Shown in pieces: positions 1-7,846 of a stretch of DNA of 64,000 nt. Numbering within the stretch: position 1 is the first letter of the stretch; every line of letters begins with the position of its first letter. Under the pieces are notes generated by a model. That model saw nothing but the letters and a program-made list of their open reading frames with translations. It was not told where the DNA came from and did no database searches. A program made the translations under genes and the position numbers. This DNA comes from Planomonospora sp. ID82291 (GTDB lineage Bacteria > Actinomycetota > Actinomycetes > Streptosporangiales > Streptosporangiaceae), in the NCBI RefSeq assembly GCF_015711645.1, contig NZ_JABTEX010000002.1:682001-746000 (forward strand), read 5' to 3'.

Positions 1-622
1 CGGCCTCGGCTCCAACATGGGGCACTGCCTGTGGACCGGCATCGTGAACGAGGAGCGGGCCGCCTCCGTCGCCGAGCACCTGCTCTCACCGGAGATGTTC
101 ACCGGGTTCGGCGTCCGGACCCTGGCCTCCAGCATGGGCGCCTACAACCCGATGAGCTACCACAACGGCTCGGTCTGGCCGCACGACAGCGCCCTGGTCG
201 CCGCGGGCCTGATGCGCTACGGCTTCGAGGAGGAGGCCCGGCAGGTCGCGTTCGGCCTGCTGGACGCGGCCAAGGCCTTCAACTGGCGGCTGCCGGAGCT
301 GTACTGCGGGTTCGACCGGACCGAGTTCCCCGAGCCGGTGCCGTTCCCCACCTCCTGCTCCCCGCAGGCCTGGGCCTCGGCCGCCCCCATCCAGCTGATG
401 CGCAGCCTGCTCCGCCTCGACCCGTGCGTGCCGCAGAACAAGGTGTGGATGTCGCCCGTCGGGCTGACCAGCATGAAGATCACCGGTCTGCAGCTCGCGG
501 ATTCCCGGGTCACGATCGACGTCGACGGCGGCGAGGTCACGGTCACCGGGCTCCCGGAGCAGGTCACCGTGGTCGGCGCGCCGCGACCGCCGCTGACCGC
601 CGTCCTGGAGGAGATCCACTGA
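1..622 (+). CDS. Amylo-alpha-1,6-glucosidase (glycogen-debranching type), C-terminal part
   Basis: This is the 3' end of a gene that enters from the left edge; the reading frame is open from base 2. The product resembles the catalytic C-terminal region of the bacterial amylo-alpha-1,6-glucosidase family (GH133-like, alpha/alpha toroid), which hydrolyses alpha-1,6 branch points in glycogen or maltodextrin. Visible signatures are 'YHNGSVWPHDSAL' near residue 50 of the visible part, and 'LPELYCGFDR' followed by 'PTSCSPQAWASAA', which line the active-site end of this fold. It is probably cytoplasmic. A glycosyltransferase follows 89 bases downstream, which fits a carbohydrate or trehalose/glycogen context. 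The in-frame ATG at 17 is internal, not the true start. The family call is confident; the exact substrate is inferred. Confidence 0.85.
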   Translation, partial: GLGSNMGHCLWTGIVNEERAASVAEHLLSPEMFTGFGVRTLASSMGAYNPMSYHNGSVWPHDSALVAAGLMRYGFEEEARQVAFGLLDAAKAFNWRLPELYCGFDRTEFPEPVPFPTSCSPQAWASAAPIQLMRSLLRLDPCVPQNKVWMSPVGLTSMKITGLQLADSRVTIDVDGGEVTVTGLPEQVTVVGAPRPPLTAVLEEIH

Positions 623-711
623 TCCTCCCGGGCGGACGCCCTCTTCGATCTCTCCCCGATCAATGGTCCGGATGTCCTTGACAAGGCCGGTCGGCCGTAG
701 GCGAGGTTGAG

Positions 712-1827
712 ATGGTTTCCGCAACGGGTCTCCCGGAACGGCGCGGCGCGCTGCGCATCGTGATGGTCGCGCCGCCCTGGTACGAGGTGCCGCCCCGCGG
801 TTACGGGGGGATCGAGTCGGTGCTGGCCGAGCTGATCGCCGGGCTGTCCCGGCGCGGGCACGAGGTCACGCTGGTGGCGGCGGGCAGGCCGGGGACGTCC
901 GCGCGGTTCCTGCGCACCTACGCCTCGCCCCCCTCCGGGCGGATCGGCCAGGCGCTGCCCGAGGTGCTGCACGCGGCCCGGGCGCACGACCTGCTCTCCG
1001 GGATCGACGCCGACGTCGTCCACGACCACTCGCTGGCCGGGCCGCTGACCGCCGCCGCACGCACCGCCCCGACCGTGGTCACCTGCCACCACGAGGTGGA
1101 CGGCGAGTTCGGCGAGTACTACCGGGCGCTCGGCGGTGAGGTCTCCATGGTCGGCATCTCCGCCGCCCAGCGACGGCTCGCCCCCGACCTGAACTGGGCG
1201 GGAGTGGTCCACAACGCCGTCGAGACCGGCTCGTTCCCCTTCCGCGAGCGGAAGGAGGACTGGGTGCTGTGGCTGGGCCGGTTCAACGAGGACAAGGGGG
1301 CGCACCTGGCCGTCGAGGCGGCCCGCGCGGCGGGGCGGCGGATCCTGCTCGCCGGGCGGATCACCGAGCCGGGGGAGCGGGAGTACTTCGACCGGGAGGT
1401 CGGCCCCCGGCTGGGACCCGACGCGGTGTACGTCGGCGAGGCCGACGCCGTCCGCAAGCGCGAGCTGCTGGCGGGCGCCCGCTGCCTGCTCTTCCCGATC
1501 CTCTGGGAGGAGCCGTTCGGGATGGTGATGATCGAGGCCATGGCCTGCGGCACCCCGGTGGTGGCCCTCGCCCGGGGGGCGGTACCGGAGGTGGTGGCCG
1601 ACGGCCTCACCGGATTCGTCCGCGACCGCCCGGAGGAACTCGCCGAGGCGGTGGAGGCGGCCGGCGGGATCGACCCGCGGGCCTGCCGGTCCCGGGTCAG
1701 GCGCCGCTTCGACGTCGCGGTGATGGCCGAGGGCTACGAGAGGGTCTACCGGGCGGCGGCGGCCGGACCCGACGGTCCCCCCGGCGTCGCCGACGGGACG
1801 GGGGAGGCGGCGTTATCCACGCGCTGA
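712..1827 (+). CDS. Glycosyltransferase family 4 (GT-B fold)
   Basis: This 371-residue protein has the two-domain layout of GT4 enzymes, which move a sugar from a nucleotide-sugar donor with retention of configuration. The N-terminal part has 'PPRGYGGIESVLAELIAGL', the glycine-rich acceptor-side loop. The C-terminal part has 'WLGRFNEDKGAHLAVEAA' (donor-site GRxxxxKG motif) and the EX7E signature in 'EEPFGMVMIEAMACGTPV', with a conserved Gly-Thr-Pro-Val after it. No signal peptide or membrane segment is seen, so it is probably cytoplasmic. It follows the debranching enzyme on the same strand, so the two may be co-transcribed. Donor and acceptor cannot be read from sequence alone. The ATG at 712 precedes the GT-B core by about 15 residues and is a reasonable start. 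Confidence 0.85.
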   Translation: MVSATGLPERRGALRIVMVAPPWYEVPPRGYGGIESVLAELIAGLSRRGHEVTLVAAGRPGTSARFLRTYASPPSGRIGQALPEVLHAARAHDLLSGIDADVVHDHSLAGPLTAAARTAPTVVTCHHEVDGEFGEYYRALGGEVSMVGISAAQRRLAPDLNWAGVVHNAVETGSFPFRERKEDWVLWLGRFNEDKGAHLAVEAARAAGRRILLAGRITEPGEREYFDREVGPRLGPDAVYVGEADAVRKRELLAGARCLLFPILWEEPFGMVMIEAMACGTPVVALARGAVPEVVADGLTGFVRDRPEELAEAVEAAGGIDPRACRSRVRRRFDVAVMAEGYERVYRAAAAGPDGPPGVADGTGEAALSTR

Positions 1828-1840
1828 CGCCTCCCGTCCG

Positions 1841-1896
1841 CTCCCGCCGTACGCCGTCCGTTCCCGCCGTACGGCCTCCGCCCGCTCCCGCCGTAC
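1841..1896. repeat. Three short direct repeats of (C/T)TCCCGCCGTAC
   Basis: Copies of the 12-mer lie at 1841-1852, 1861-1872 and 1885-1896 in the gap after the glycosyltransferase. Two of them extend into the palindrome GCCGTACGGC. They are non-coding as far as can be judged. Confidence 0.7.
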
Positions 1897-1919
1897 GGCC
1901 CCGCCGGATCGGGAGCGGG
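1881..1919 (+). terminator. Possible intrinsic terminator hairpin
   Basis: CCCGCTCCCG at 1881-1890 is perfectly complementary to CGGGAGCGGG at 1910-1919, with a 19-base loop. There is no T-tract, as is common in actinomycetes. It sits between the glycosyltransferase and the enoyl-CoA hydratase and would separate the two transcripts. Confidence 0.45.
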
Positions 1920-1983
1920 CGGGCGCGGCTCTATGGTGGGGGGCGACACGGTGGGACGACGGCGTTTCCATGGAGGGACGGCG

Positions 1984-2757
1984 ATGGGTGAGTTCGTACG
2001 GGTCGAGTCCGCCGGCGGGGTCGCGACGATCAGGCTCGATCGGCCGAAGATGAACGCGCTCAACGGGCAGGTCCAGCGGGAGATCGCGGAGTGCGCCCGG
2101 CAGGTGGACGCCGACCCCGGCGTGCACGCGGTGGTCCTCTACGGCGGTGAGCGGGTCTTCGCGGCGGGAGCCGACGTCAAGGAGATGGCGGACATGCCGT
2201 ACGCGGAGATGTCGGCGCACTCGTCGGTGCTCCAGGACTGCTTCACCGCGGTGGCGGAGATCGGCAAGCCCGTCATCGCGGCGATCACCGGGTACGCGCT
2301 CGGCGGCGGCTGCGAGCTCGCGCTGTGCGCGGACATCCGCATCGCCGGCGAGTCCGCCAAGCTGGGCCAGCCGGAGATCCTGCTGGGCATCATCCCGGGC
2401 GCGGGCGGCACCCAGCGCCTGCCCCGGCTGGTCGGCCCGGCCAAGGCCAAGGACCTCATCTTCACCGGCCGCCACGTGACCGCCGCCGAGGCGCTGGAGA
2501 TCGGGCTGGTCGACCGGGTCGTCCCCGACGCCGACGTCCACGCCGAGGCCCTCGCCTACGCCGCCCGGTTCGCCGGCGGCCCGGCCGCGGCCCTGCGCGC
2601 CGCCAAGCGGGCGATCGACCACGGCCTGGAGACCGACCTCGGCACGGGCCTGGAGATCGAGCGGCTGGCGTTCTCCGGGCTGTTCGCCACCGACGACGCG
2701 CGGATCGGCATGCGCGCGTTCGCCGGGAAGACCCGGGCGGAGTTCACCGGACGCTGA
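1984..2757 (+). CDS. Enoyl-CoA hydratase/isomerase (crotonase family)
   Basis: The 257-residue product is a full-length crotonase. These enzymes hydrate 2-trans-enoyl-CoA to 3-hydroxyacyl-CoA in beta-oxidation, or catalyse related CoA chemistry. The oxyanion-hole segments are visible: 'FAAGADVKEM' near residue 60 and 'GYALGGGCELALCADIRIA' near residue 105. Two active-site glutamates of the hydratase subgroup are plausible: 'GQPEILLGIIPGAGGTQRL' supplies the second (around 129) and 'GGGCELAL' the first (around 109). The C-terminal half has the 'AKDLIFTGRHVTAAEALEIGLVD' segment. The ATG at 1984 was chosen over an upstream ATG at 1933 because homologues begin a few residues before the 'VRVESAGGVATIRLDRP' strand, and a GGAGGGACGGCG ribosome site precedes it. 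It appears to be a single-gene transcript. Confidence 0.9.
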   Translation: MGEFVRVESAGGVATIRLDRPKMNALNGQVQREIAECARQVDADPGVHAVVLYGGERVFAAGADVKEMADMPYAEMSAHSSVLQDCFTAVAEIGKPVIAAITGYALGGGCELALCADIRIAGESAKLGQPEILLGIIPGAGGTQRLPRLVGPAKAKDLIFTGRHVTAAEALEIGLVDRVVPDADVHAEALAYAARFAGGPAAALRAAKRAIDHGLETDLGTGLEIERLAFSGLFATDDARIGMRAFAGKTRAEFTGR

Positions 2758-2776
2758 CCGCCGCGGGCTCCCGGGG

Positions 2777-2847
2777 AGCCGGTCCGCGTCCCGAGCCGGT
2801 CCGCGTCCGGGGGACGACGACCCGGGGGACGACGACCCGGGGGACGA
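2777..2847. repeat. Two tandem repeats in the intergenic region
   Basis: GAGCCGGTCCGCGTCC occurs twice (from about 2777 and 2793). It is followed by a 15-bp unit, CCGGGGGACGACGA plus one base, repeated about 2.7 times (from 2807, 2822 and 2837). No reading frame there looks coding. The remainder of the gap (2848-2919) is more AT-rich and may hold the promoter of the next operon. Confidence 0.7.
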
Positions 2848-2919
2848 TCCGGCGGGATGAGACCAAGGTGATATCGGTTCATCCGGTTAGATCATTCTTT
2901 GCAGGTAATCTCCCGGACT

Positions 2920-3315
2920 ATGGCGCGGTTGGTGAAACACGTTCTGATGCCCGCACGCCTGCGGCGGGTGGTCCGCGACTGGTTCGACTCCCGCTACATC
3001 TCGCGGGCCGACCACCGGCGGGACGTCAGGGACGCCCTGTGGGAGGTCCAGACCCTGGGACGGGAGGTCGCCGCGCTCCGGGCGGAGACCGACGGGCTCC
3101 GCAGGGAGGTCGGCCGTCTCCGGGAGCAGCCGGCCGGGACGAGGATCGACCCGGCACGGGCCGACCGGTGGGACGACGCCCACCGGCTGGCGCAGGAGAC
3201 GGCGGCGGCGCTGGAGCGGGTGCTCCAGAACGAGGTCCTGCTCTGGCAGGCGGTGGACCGCGTCTCCGGAGGACGGGAGGCCGGGGAGGGCGCGCCGGCC
3301 GGGAGGACGGTGTGA
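2920..3315 (+). CDS. Small coiled-coil protein of unknown function
   Basis: I do not recognise a family. The 131-residue protein begins with a basic N-terminus ('MARLVKHVLMPARLRRVVRDW') and continues as a charged heptad-like helix from about residue 40 to 70 ('TLGREVAALRAETDGLRREV'), so a coiled-coil dimer is likely. A second helical stretch follows ('AAALERVLQNEVLLWQAVDRV'). A TTG at 2899 would add seven residues; the ATG at 2920 is preferred. Its stop overlaps the GTG of the next gene (GTGA), so translation is coupled with the PP-loop protein. This suggests a partner or scaffold role, which is inference. Confidence 0.6.
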   Translation: MARLVKHVLMPARLRRVVRDWFDSRYISRADHRRDVRDALWEVQTLGREVAALRAETDGLRREVGRLREQPAGTRIDPARADRWDDAHRLAQETAAALERVLQNEVLLWQAVDRVSGGREAGEGAPAGRTV

Positions 3316-4580
3316 GGGTCGCCTGGACGGCCGGGAACGCCGGGAACGCCGGAGACGCCGGGAACGCCGGGAGCACGGGAGGCGCGGTCCGGCACCTGGC
3401 CTTCCGGCTGGACGCCGAGGACGGCATCACCGGCCGGTGCACCGACGGCGAGCCCCTGAAGATGGCCACCAACTCCTGCCGGATCGAGCTGCCGTACGAG
3501 CCGGGGGAGGTCCACCCCGATCTGCTCGCGCTGGCCGCGTGGACGGTCGTCGCGCCGTGGACGCGGCGGCGGGTCGTCTTCGACCGGCCGGTCTCCCCGG
3601 AGTTCGCCGCGGCGATCGAGGAGGGCTGGGGGATCGCGGCCGGGCCGGTGGGCGGTTCCCCCCGGCCCGGCGGGCGCGGGCTGGCGATCTCCTACAGCGG
3701 CGGGGCGGACTCGGCGGCCGTCGCCGCGATGCTGCCCGACGTCCCGTTCGTGCACTTCCAGCGGGTCCCGCACCCCCGGGTGCCCAACCGCTGGACCCAC
3801 TACCGGTCGGACACCCTGGCCCGGCTGGCCGCCGGGACCGGCCGCGAGTCGGTGACGGTCCGCTCCGACCTCGAGTTCGTCCTGGCCGAACCCCGTCCCG
3901 GCTATCCCGAGCACCACGCCGTGACCGCCGGGGCGCTGCTGCTGGCCGACGCGCTCGGCCTGGGCGGGATCGCCCTGGGCTACGAGATGGGCTCGCGCTG
4001 GCTGGGCGGGGGCCGCTATCTGCACCGGTACACCCCCGACAACCCGATGTGGGCCCCGCACGGCGCCTGGGGACGGGCGTTCGCCGCGGCGGGGGTGCGC
4101 CTCGTGCTCCCGGTCGGCGGGGTCAGCGAGGCGGTCACCATGCGGCTCGCCCTGGCCTCGCCCCTGCGCGAGCACGTCCGCTGGTGCCTGCGCGGGACCG
4201 GCGGACCCTGCGGGACGTGCGGCAAGTGCCTGTACAAGGAGCTCATCCAGGCCGCGATCGAGCGCCGCCCGCTGCGCACCTCGATCACCGCGGACCGCGG
4301 GGTCGCCCGCAAGTGGCAGCGGCCCCCGCCGTACGGCGGGCAGGAGATGATCGAGTACGGCTGCGCCCGGGTGCCCGGCATCGAGGACACGCCCTTCGCG
4401 AAGGCCGCGGCGTTCCTGGGCGCCACCGAGGAGTCGACCGCCTGGCTGGACCGCTGCTACCCGCCCGCGGTCGAGGAGGTCCCCGCGCCGTGGCGGGAGC
4501 GGATCCGCGCGTTCATGGCCGCCGAGGTCGGGTTCATGAGCCAGGATGAGGCGCGCCGGGTCGAGACGTGGGGGCTGTGA
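3312..4580 (+). CDS. PP-loop ATPase-like protein (asparagine-synthase/ThiI-type nucleotide-binding fold; resembles DUF6395)
   Basis: The 422-residue product contains 'ISYSGGADSAAVAAML' near residue 126. This is the SGGxDS PP-loop that binds the pyrophosphate of ATP in N-type ATP pyrophosphatases, which adenylate a substrate before amidation or thiolation. Later a 'GPCGTCGKCLYK' cluster (near residue 297) supplies three closely spaced cysteines that could bind zinc. The N-terminus has a low-complexity Asn-Ala-Gly repeat encoded by near-identical 9-bp units. The GTG start overlaps the upstream stop and has a GGGAGGA ribosome site. The resemblance to the DUF6395 family is from memory. The reaction is unknown; it could be a sulfur- or nitrogen-transfer ligase or a nucleotide-sugar-linked enzyme. 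It is followed 10 bases later by an M55 peptidase. Confidence 0.7.
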   Translation: MRVAWTAGNAGNAGDAGNAGSTGGAVRHLAFRLDAEDGITGRCTDGEPLKMATNSCRIELPYEPGEVHPDLLALAAWTVVAPWTRRRVVFDRPVSPEFAAAIEEGWGIAAGPVGGSPRPGGRGLAISYSGGADSAAVAAMLPDVPFVHFQRVPHPRVPNRWTHYRSDTLARLAAGTGRESVTVRSDLEFVLAEPRPGYPEHHAVTAGALLLADALGLGGIALGYEMGSRWLGGGRYLHRYTPDNPMWAPHGAWGRAFAAAGVRLVLPVGGVSEAVTMRLALASPLREHVRWCLRGTGGPCGTCGKCLYKELIQAAIERRPLRTSITADRGVARKWQRPPPYGGQEMIEYGCARVPGIEDTPFAKAAAFLGATEESTAWLDRCYPPAVEEVPAPWRERIRAFMAAEVGFMSQDEARRVETWGL

Positions 4581-4590
4581 GGGGGCCGTG

Positions 4591-5433
4591 GTGAAGGTGT
4601 ACGTGTCGGTGGACATGGAGGGCGTCACCGGGCTGACCGACCCGGAGGAGATGCGGGCGGGGGGACGGGGCTACGAGCGCGGCTGCGAGCTGATGACCGC
4701 CGACGCCAACGCGGTGGTGCAGGGCGCCTTCGACGCCGGGGCGCGGGCCGTACGGGTCAACGACGCCCACGGGTCGACCAAGAACCTCAGGATCGACCTG
4801 CTGGACCCGCGGGCCACGCTCGTGCGGGGACCGGGCAAGCCGCTGCGGATGGGCCAGGGGCTCGACGGGACCTACGCGGCGGCCTGCTTCGCGGGCTACC
4901 ACGCGCGGGCCGGGGTGCGGCACGGCGTGCTCAACCACACCTGGATGGGCAAGGAGATCCAGAACGTCCGCCTCAACGGGGAGGTCTGCGGGGAGACGCG
5001 CCTGGTCGCGGCGTTCGCCGGCTCGCTCGGCGTGCCGGTGGCGCTGGTGACCGGGGACGAGGCCGCCTGCGAGGAGGCGCGCGAGCTGCTCGGCGACGTC
5101 GAGACGGTCGCGGTGAAGACGGGCGTCGACCGGTTCTCCGCCGAGCTCCTGCCGCCGGTCGTCGCCCAGGCCCGGATCCGGGGGGCCGCCGCCCGCGCGC
5201 TCGGCCGTCTGGGCGACTTCCGTCCGTACGCGGTCGAGCCGCCCTACACGCTGGGGGTGGAGTGGAACTCCACCGCGATCGCGGCCGGGTGCGCGCTCAT
5301 CCCCGGGGTGCGGGCCACGGGACCCCGGGAGACCGAGTTCACCACCGGCGACTTCGGGCAGATCATGTCCCTGTTCGGCGTCTTCGCCATGGTCGGCGGC
5401 CAGATCGCCTGCGGCAGCGGGATCTATGGCTGA
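4591..5433 (+). CDS. M55 family zinc D-aminopeptidase (DppA-like)
   Basis: The 280-residue protein matches the DppA fold, a self-compartmentalising decamer that releases N-terminal D-residues from small peptides such as D-Ala-D-Ala. Zinc ligands line up well with the Bacillus enzyme: Asp8 and Glu10 in 'SVDMEG', His60 in 'NDAHGS', His104 in 'GYHARAG', and a glutamate near 131-135 in 'NGEVCGE'. Further histidines lie in 'HGVLNHTW'. The start was placed at GTG 4591 so the protein begins V(M)KVYVSVDMEG as in homologues; GTG 4588 is an alternative. Its 3' end overlaps the amine oxidase start by 8 bases. A role in peptidoglycan D-amino-acid recycling is likely but not proven. Confidence 0.88.
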   Translation: MKVYVSVDMEGVTGLTDPEEMRAGGRGYERGCELMTADANAVVQGAFDAGARAVRVNDAHGSTKNLRIDLLDPRATLVRGPGKPLRMGQGLDGTYAAACFAGYHARAGVRHGVLNHTWMGKEIQNVRLNGEVCGETRLVAAFAGSLGVPVALVTGDEAACEEARELLGDVETVAVKTGVDRFSAELLPPVVAQARIRGAAARALGRLGDFRPYAVEPPYTLGVEWNSTAIAAGCALIPGVRATGPRETEFTTGDFGQIMSLFGVFAMVGGQIACGSGIYG

Positions 5434-7186
5434 GCCGGACGGGCCCGCCGGGAGCGGGCCGCAGGGAGAGCCGTCCGGGGCGGGGCGCGCGGCGGCGTCC
5501 GGGCCGGTGCCCGAAGCGGCGTCCGGGTCGGGGTCCGGGGCGGGGCGCGCGGCGGCGTCCGGGCCGGGACCCGGGCCGGGGGTTCCCACGCCGGACGGCC
5601 GGTCCGGGGCGGGAGCGCCGGGCGCGCTGACGCGGCGGGCGCTGCTCGTCGGCGTCGGCGCGGCGGGCGGCGCGGGGGCGATGTTCGCCGCGATGGGCGC
5701 GCTCGGGCTGGCCCCCGACTCCCAGGACCGGGCGTTCGCCCCGCCGCAGCGCTCCGACTTCTCCCTCACCGGCAGGGGCGCGGCGAAGGTCGTGGTGCTC
5801 GGTGCCGGGGTGGCGGGGCTGACCTGCGCCTACGAGCTGGGCAAGGCCGGGTACGACTGCACGGTCCTGGAGGCCGCCGACCGGGTGGGCGGCAGGAACC
5901 TCACGGTCCGGGGCGGGGACCGGCTGACGGAGCTGGGCGGGGAGACGCAGACGGCGGAGTTCGGGCCGGACGTCTACTTCAACGCCGGTCCCGGCCGGAT
6001 CGCGCAGTGGATGGTCACCATGGACTACTGCCGCGAACTGGGCGTGCCCCTGGAGGTCTTCGTCAACGGCAACGCCTCGGGCTACGTCCGCACCCACGCG
6101 ATGGACGCCCCGGTCCGCGTCCGCACGGCCCGCGCGGACATGTACGGCTACATCGCCGAGCTGCTGGCCAAGGCCGCCGGCGCGGGCGCGCTGGACCGGA
6201 GGCTGACGAAGGAGGACCGCGAGCGGCTGACGGAGTTCCTGCGCCGCTTCGGCGACCTCGGCCCGGACCTGACCTACCGGGGCTCCGCGCGCCGGGGGTT
6301 CACCGTCCATCCGGGGACCGGGAGCGGCGAGCCCCTGCCCGGGCCGCCGTCGCTGAGCGAGGTGCTCGCCGCGGGGACCGGGCGGGCCCTCACCGCGGAC
6401 TTCGGCTTCGAGCAGGCCATGCCGATGTTCCAGCCGGTCGGCGGGATGGACGCGATCGTGCGGGCCCTGGCGCGGGAGGTCGGCGAGGCGCGGATCCTGA
6501 CCGGGGCCCCGGTCACCGGCGTGCGGAACCTGCCCGACGGCGTCGAGGTGACGTACTCCGGGGGTCCCGGCGGCTCCGGCGGCGCGGTCCGCGCCGACTA
6601 CTGCGTGGCCACCCTCCCGCCCCACGTGCTCGCGCGCGTCCCGCACAACCTGGGCGCCGCGATCACCGCCGCGCTGCGGACCCCCACGCCGGTCGCCGCG
6701 GGCAAACTGGGGCTGGAGTACGGCAGGCGCTGGTGGGAGACCGACGACCGGATCTACGGCGGCATCACCGAGACCGACCTGGACATCACCCACATCTGGT
6801 ACCCCTCGCACGGCTACCACGGCAGGACCGGCCTGCTCGTCGGCTACTACAACACCGGGGCGGAGGCCCAGCTGTACGGGAGCCTGACGCACCCCGAGAG
6901 GCAGGCCCGCGCGCTCACCCAGGGCAAGAAGATCCACGGCGAGAAGTACCGCGCCGAGCTGCGCTCCAGCGTCTCGGTCGCCTGGCACCGCCGTCCGCAC
7001 GTCGAGGGCGGGTGGGCCGTGTGGCCGTCCTACGGCGGGGAGTTCACCGTCCTGCAGCAGCCCGCCGGCCGGGTCCACTTCGCCGGAGACTGGCTCACCC
7101 ACCTGGTCGCCTGGCAGGCCGGCGCCATGGAGTCGGCGCGCAAGGCCGTGACCGCCCTGCACCAGCGGGTCCTGGCGACCTCCTAA
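5426..7186 (+). CDS. Flavin monoamine oxidase family protein with Tat-type signal
   Basis: The 586-residue protein starts with about 68 residues of Gly/Ala/Pro-rich low complexity that contains a repeated 'GRAAASGP' unit. A twin-arginine signal follows ('LTRRALLVGVGAAGGAG', Arg70-Arg71), implying export of a folded flavoprotein. The FAD Rossmann motif is 'VVLGAGVAGLTCAYEL' at about 124-139, with the second FAD signature 'EAADRVGGR'. The C-terminal 'VHFAGDWLTHLVAWQAGAMES' is the GD motif typical of the amine oxidase/L-amino acid oxidase family. These enzymes oxidise an amine to imine and make H2O2. The long region before the Arg pair is unusual for a Tat signal, so the start may lie further in. 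It ends the operon with the D-aminopeptidase and converges on vapC with a 4-base overlap. Confidence 0.85.
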   Translation: MAEPDGPAGSGPQGEPSGAGRAAASGPVPEAASGSGSGAGRAAASGPGPGPGVPTPDGRSGAGAPGALTRRALLVGVGAAGGAGAMFAAMGALGLAPDSQDRAFAPPQRSDFSLTGRGAAKVVVLGAGVAGLTCAYELGKAGYDCTVLEAADRVGGRNLTVRGGDRLTELGGETQTAEFGPDVYFNAGPGRIAQWMVTMDYCRELGVPLEVFVNGNASGYVRTHAMDAPVRVRTARADMYGYIAELLAKAAGAGALDRRLTKEDRERLTEFLRRFGDLGPDLTYRGSARRGFTVHPGTGSGEPLPGPPSLSEVLAAGTGRALTADFGFEQAMPMFQPVGGMDAIVRALAREVGEARILTGAPVTGVRNLPDGVEVTYSGGPGGSGGAVRADYCVATLPPHVLARVPHNLGAAITAALRTPTPVAAGKLGLEYGRRWWETDDRIYGGITETDLDITHIWYPSHGYHGRTGLLVGYYNTGAEAQLYGSLTHPERQARALTQGKKIHGEKYRAELRSSVSVAWHRRPHVEGGWAVWPSYGGEFTVLQQPAGRVHFAGDWLTHLVAWQAGAMESARKAVTALHQRVLATS

Positions 7187-7587
7187 GGGGCGTCGATTCT
7201 GATCATCATGATCTCCGGGCGGACTTTGGCGATGGCGGCGAAGTCCTGGTCAGCGTGGATCAGCGTGAGGCCGTTCGCCTGAGCGGTCAGGGCGATCATG
7301 ATGTCCATCGGAGACGGACCCCGATGGTGGCCGATCTTGATGAGATCCCTCTGGACGGCGAGGACCTGCCGCCAGGGGGCGTCCACCGCCGGGCACCACC
7401 CGAAGACCCGGCTGAGCATGGCGAAGAAGGGTTCGTGGTCCCGGTCGGCGCGGACGCCCACCATGAGTTCCGCTTCGACCGGCGGGCACAGCGCCACCAG
7501 GCCTCGCGCGATGTTGTGCGGCCAGGGCTCGCCGATCTGCCTGCGCAGAATCCGCCAGACGGCCGACGTGTCGGCGAGGTACGTCAC
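7183..7587 (-). CDS. vapC: PIN-domain ribonuclease toxin (VapC family)
   Basis: This 134-residue protein is a PIN-domain endoribonuclease, the toxin of type II VapBC modules, which usually cleaves tRNA or rRNA when freed from antitoxin. The four acidic metal-binding positions are visible: Asp6 in 'LADTSA', Glu38 or Glu40 in 'PPVEAEL', Asp95 in 'SPMDIMIAL', and Asp113/Asp115 in 'HADQDF'. The GTG at 7587 was chosen because its first bases overlap the antitoxin stop (GTGA) and place the core strand at the N-terminus; a longer frame exists upstream but would run through vapB. Its stop overlaps the convergent amine oxidase stop. All catalytic residues look intact, so the toxin is probably functional. 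Confidence 0.85.
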   Translation of the reverse strand: MTYLADTSAVWRILRRQIGEPWPHNIARGLVALCPPVEAELMVGVRADRDHEPFFAMLSRVFGWCPAVDAPWRQVLAVQRDLIKIGHHRGPSPMDIMIALTAQANGLTLIHADQDFAAIAKVRPEIMMIRIDAP

Positions 7588-7802
7588 CGGTGCGGCCGCT
7601 CCTGCTCCGCGAGTGCGTCGAAGTCGATGAAGCACTCCGCGTTGTCCTGGAGCCAGGCCAGGCCGCGGCTGCGGTCGTCCGCACTGGTACCGGCCGCGAC
7701 GGCGAGGGCGCGATTGATCGTCTCGCGCTTCGTCTTGGTCCCCAACTGCTGCTGGGCGAGGGTGAGCATTCCCTCATCCAGGTCGATCACGGTTCTCGCC
7801 AT
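7584..7802 (-). CDS. vapB: VapB-type antitoxin (ribbon-helix-helix)
   Basis: The 72-residue product begins 'MARTVIDLDEGMLTLAQQQL', followed by 'KTKRETINRALAVA'. This is the beta-strand plus helix pattern of VapB-like ribbon-helix-helix antitoxins. The C-terminal half ('WLQDNAECFIDFDAL') would wrap the PIN toxin. The ATG at 7802 has a GGAGGG ribosome site six bases upstream; a longer frame to 7847 would read through the operator and is rejected. It is translationally coupled with vapC. As in most such modules the pair probably represses its own promoter through the palindrome at 7831-7846. Confidence 0.8.
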   Translation of the reverse strand: MARTVIDLDEGMLTLAQQQLGTKTKRETINRALAVAAGTSADDRSRGLAWLQDNAECFIDFDALAEQERPHR

Positions 7803-7830
7803 GAGCCCTCCTCGTCTTCTATGCATGCTT

Positions 7831-7846
7831 TGATATAAGGATATCA
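7831..7846. promoter_or_regulatory. Palindromic operator of the vapBC module
   Basis: TGATATAAGGATATCA is a perfect 6-bp inverted repeat with a 4-base spacer, 28 bases upstream of vapB. It sits in an AT-rich patch, with neighbouring palindromes GCATGC (7823-7828) and GTATATAC (7851-7858). It is well placed for autorepression by a ribbon-helix-helix antitoxin. The rest of the 7803-8090 gap is GC-rich with no convincing gene. Confidence 0.6.

Noticed and set aside
2899-2919. TTG start for the coiled-coil protein
   Set aside because: Adds seven residues without a ribosome site; ATG 2920 is simpler.
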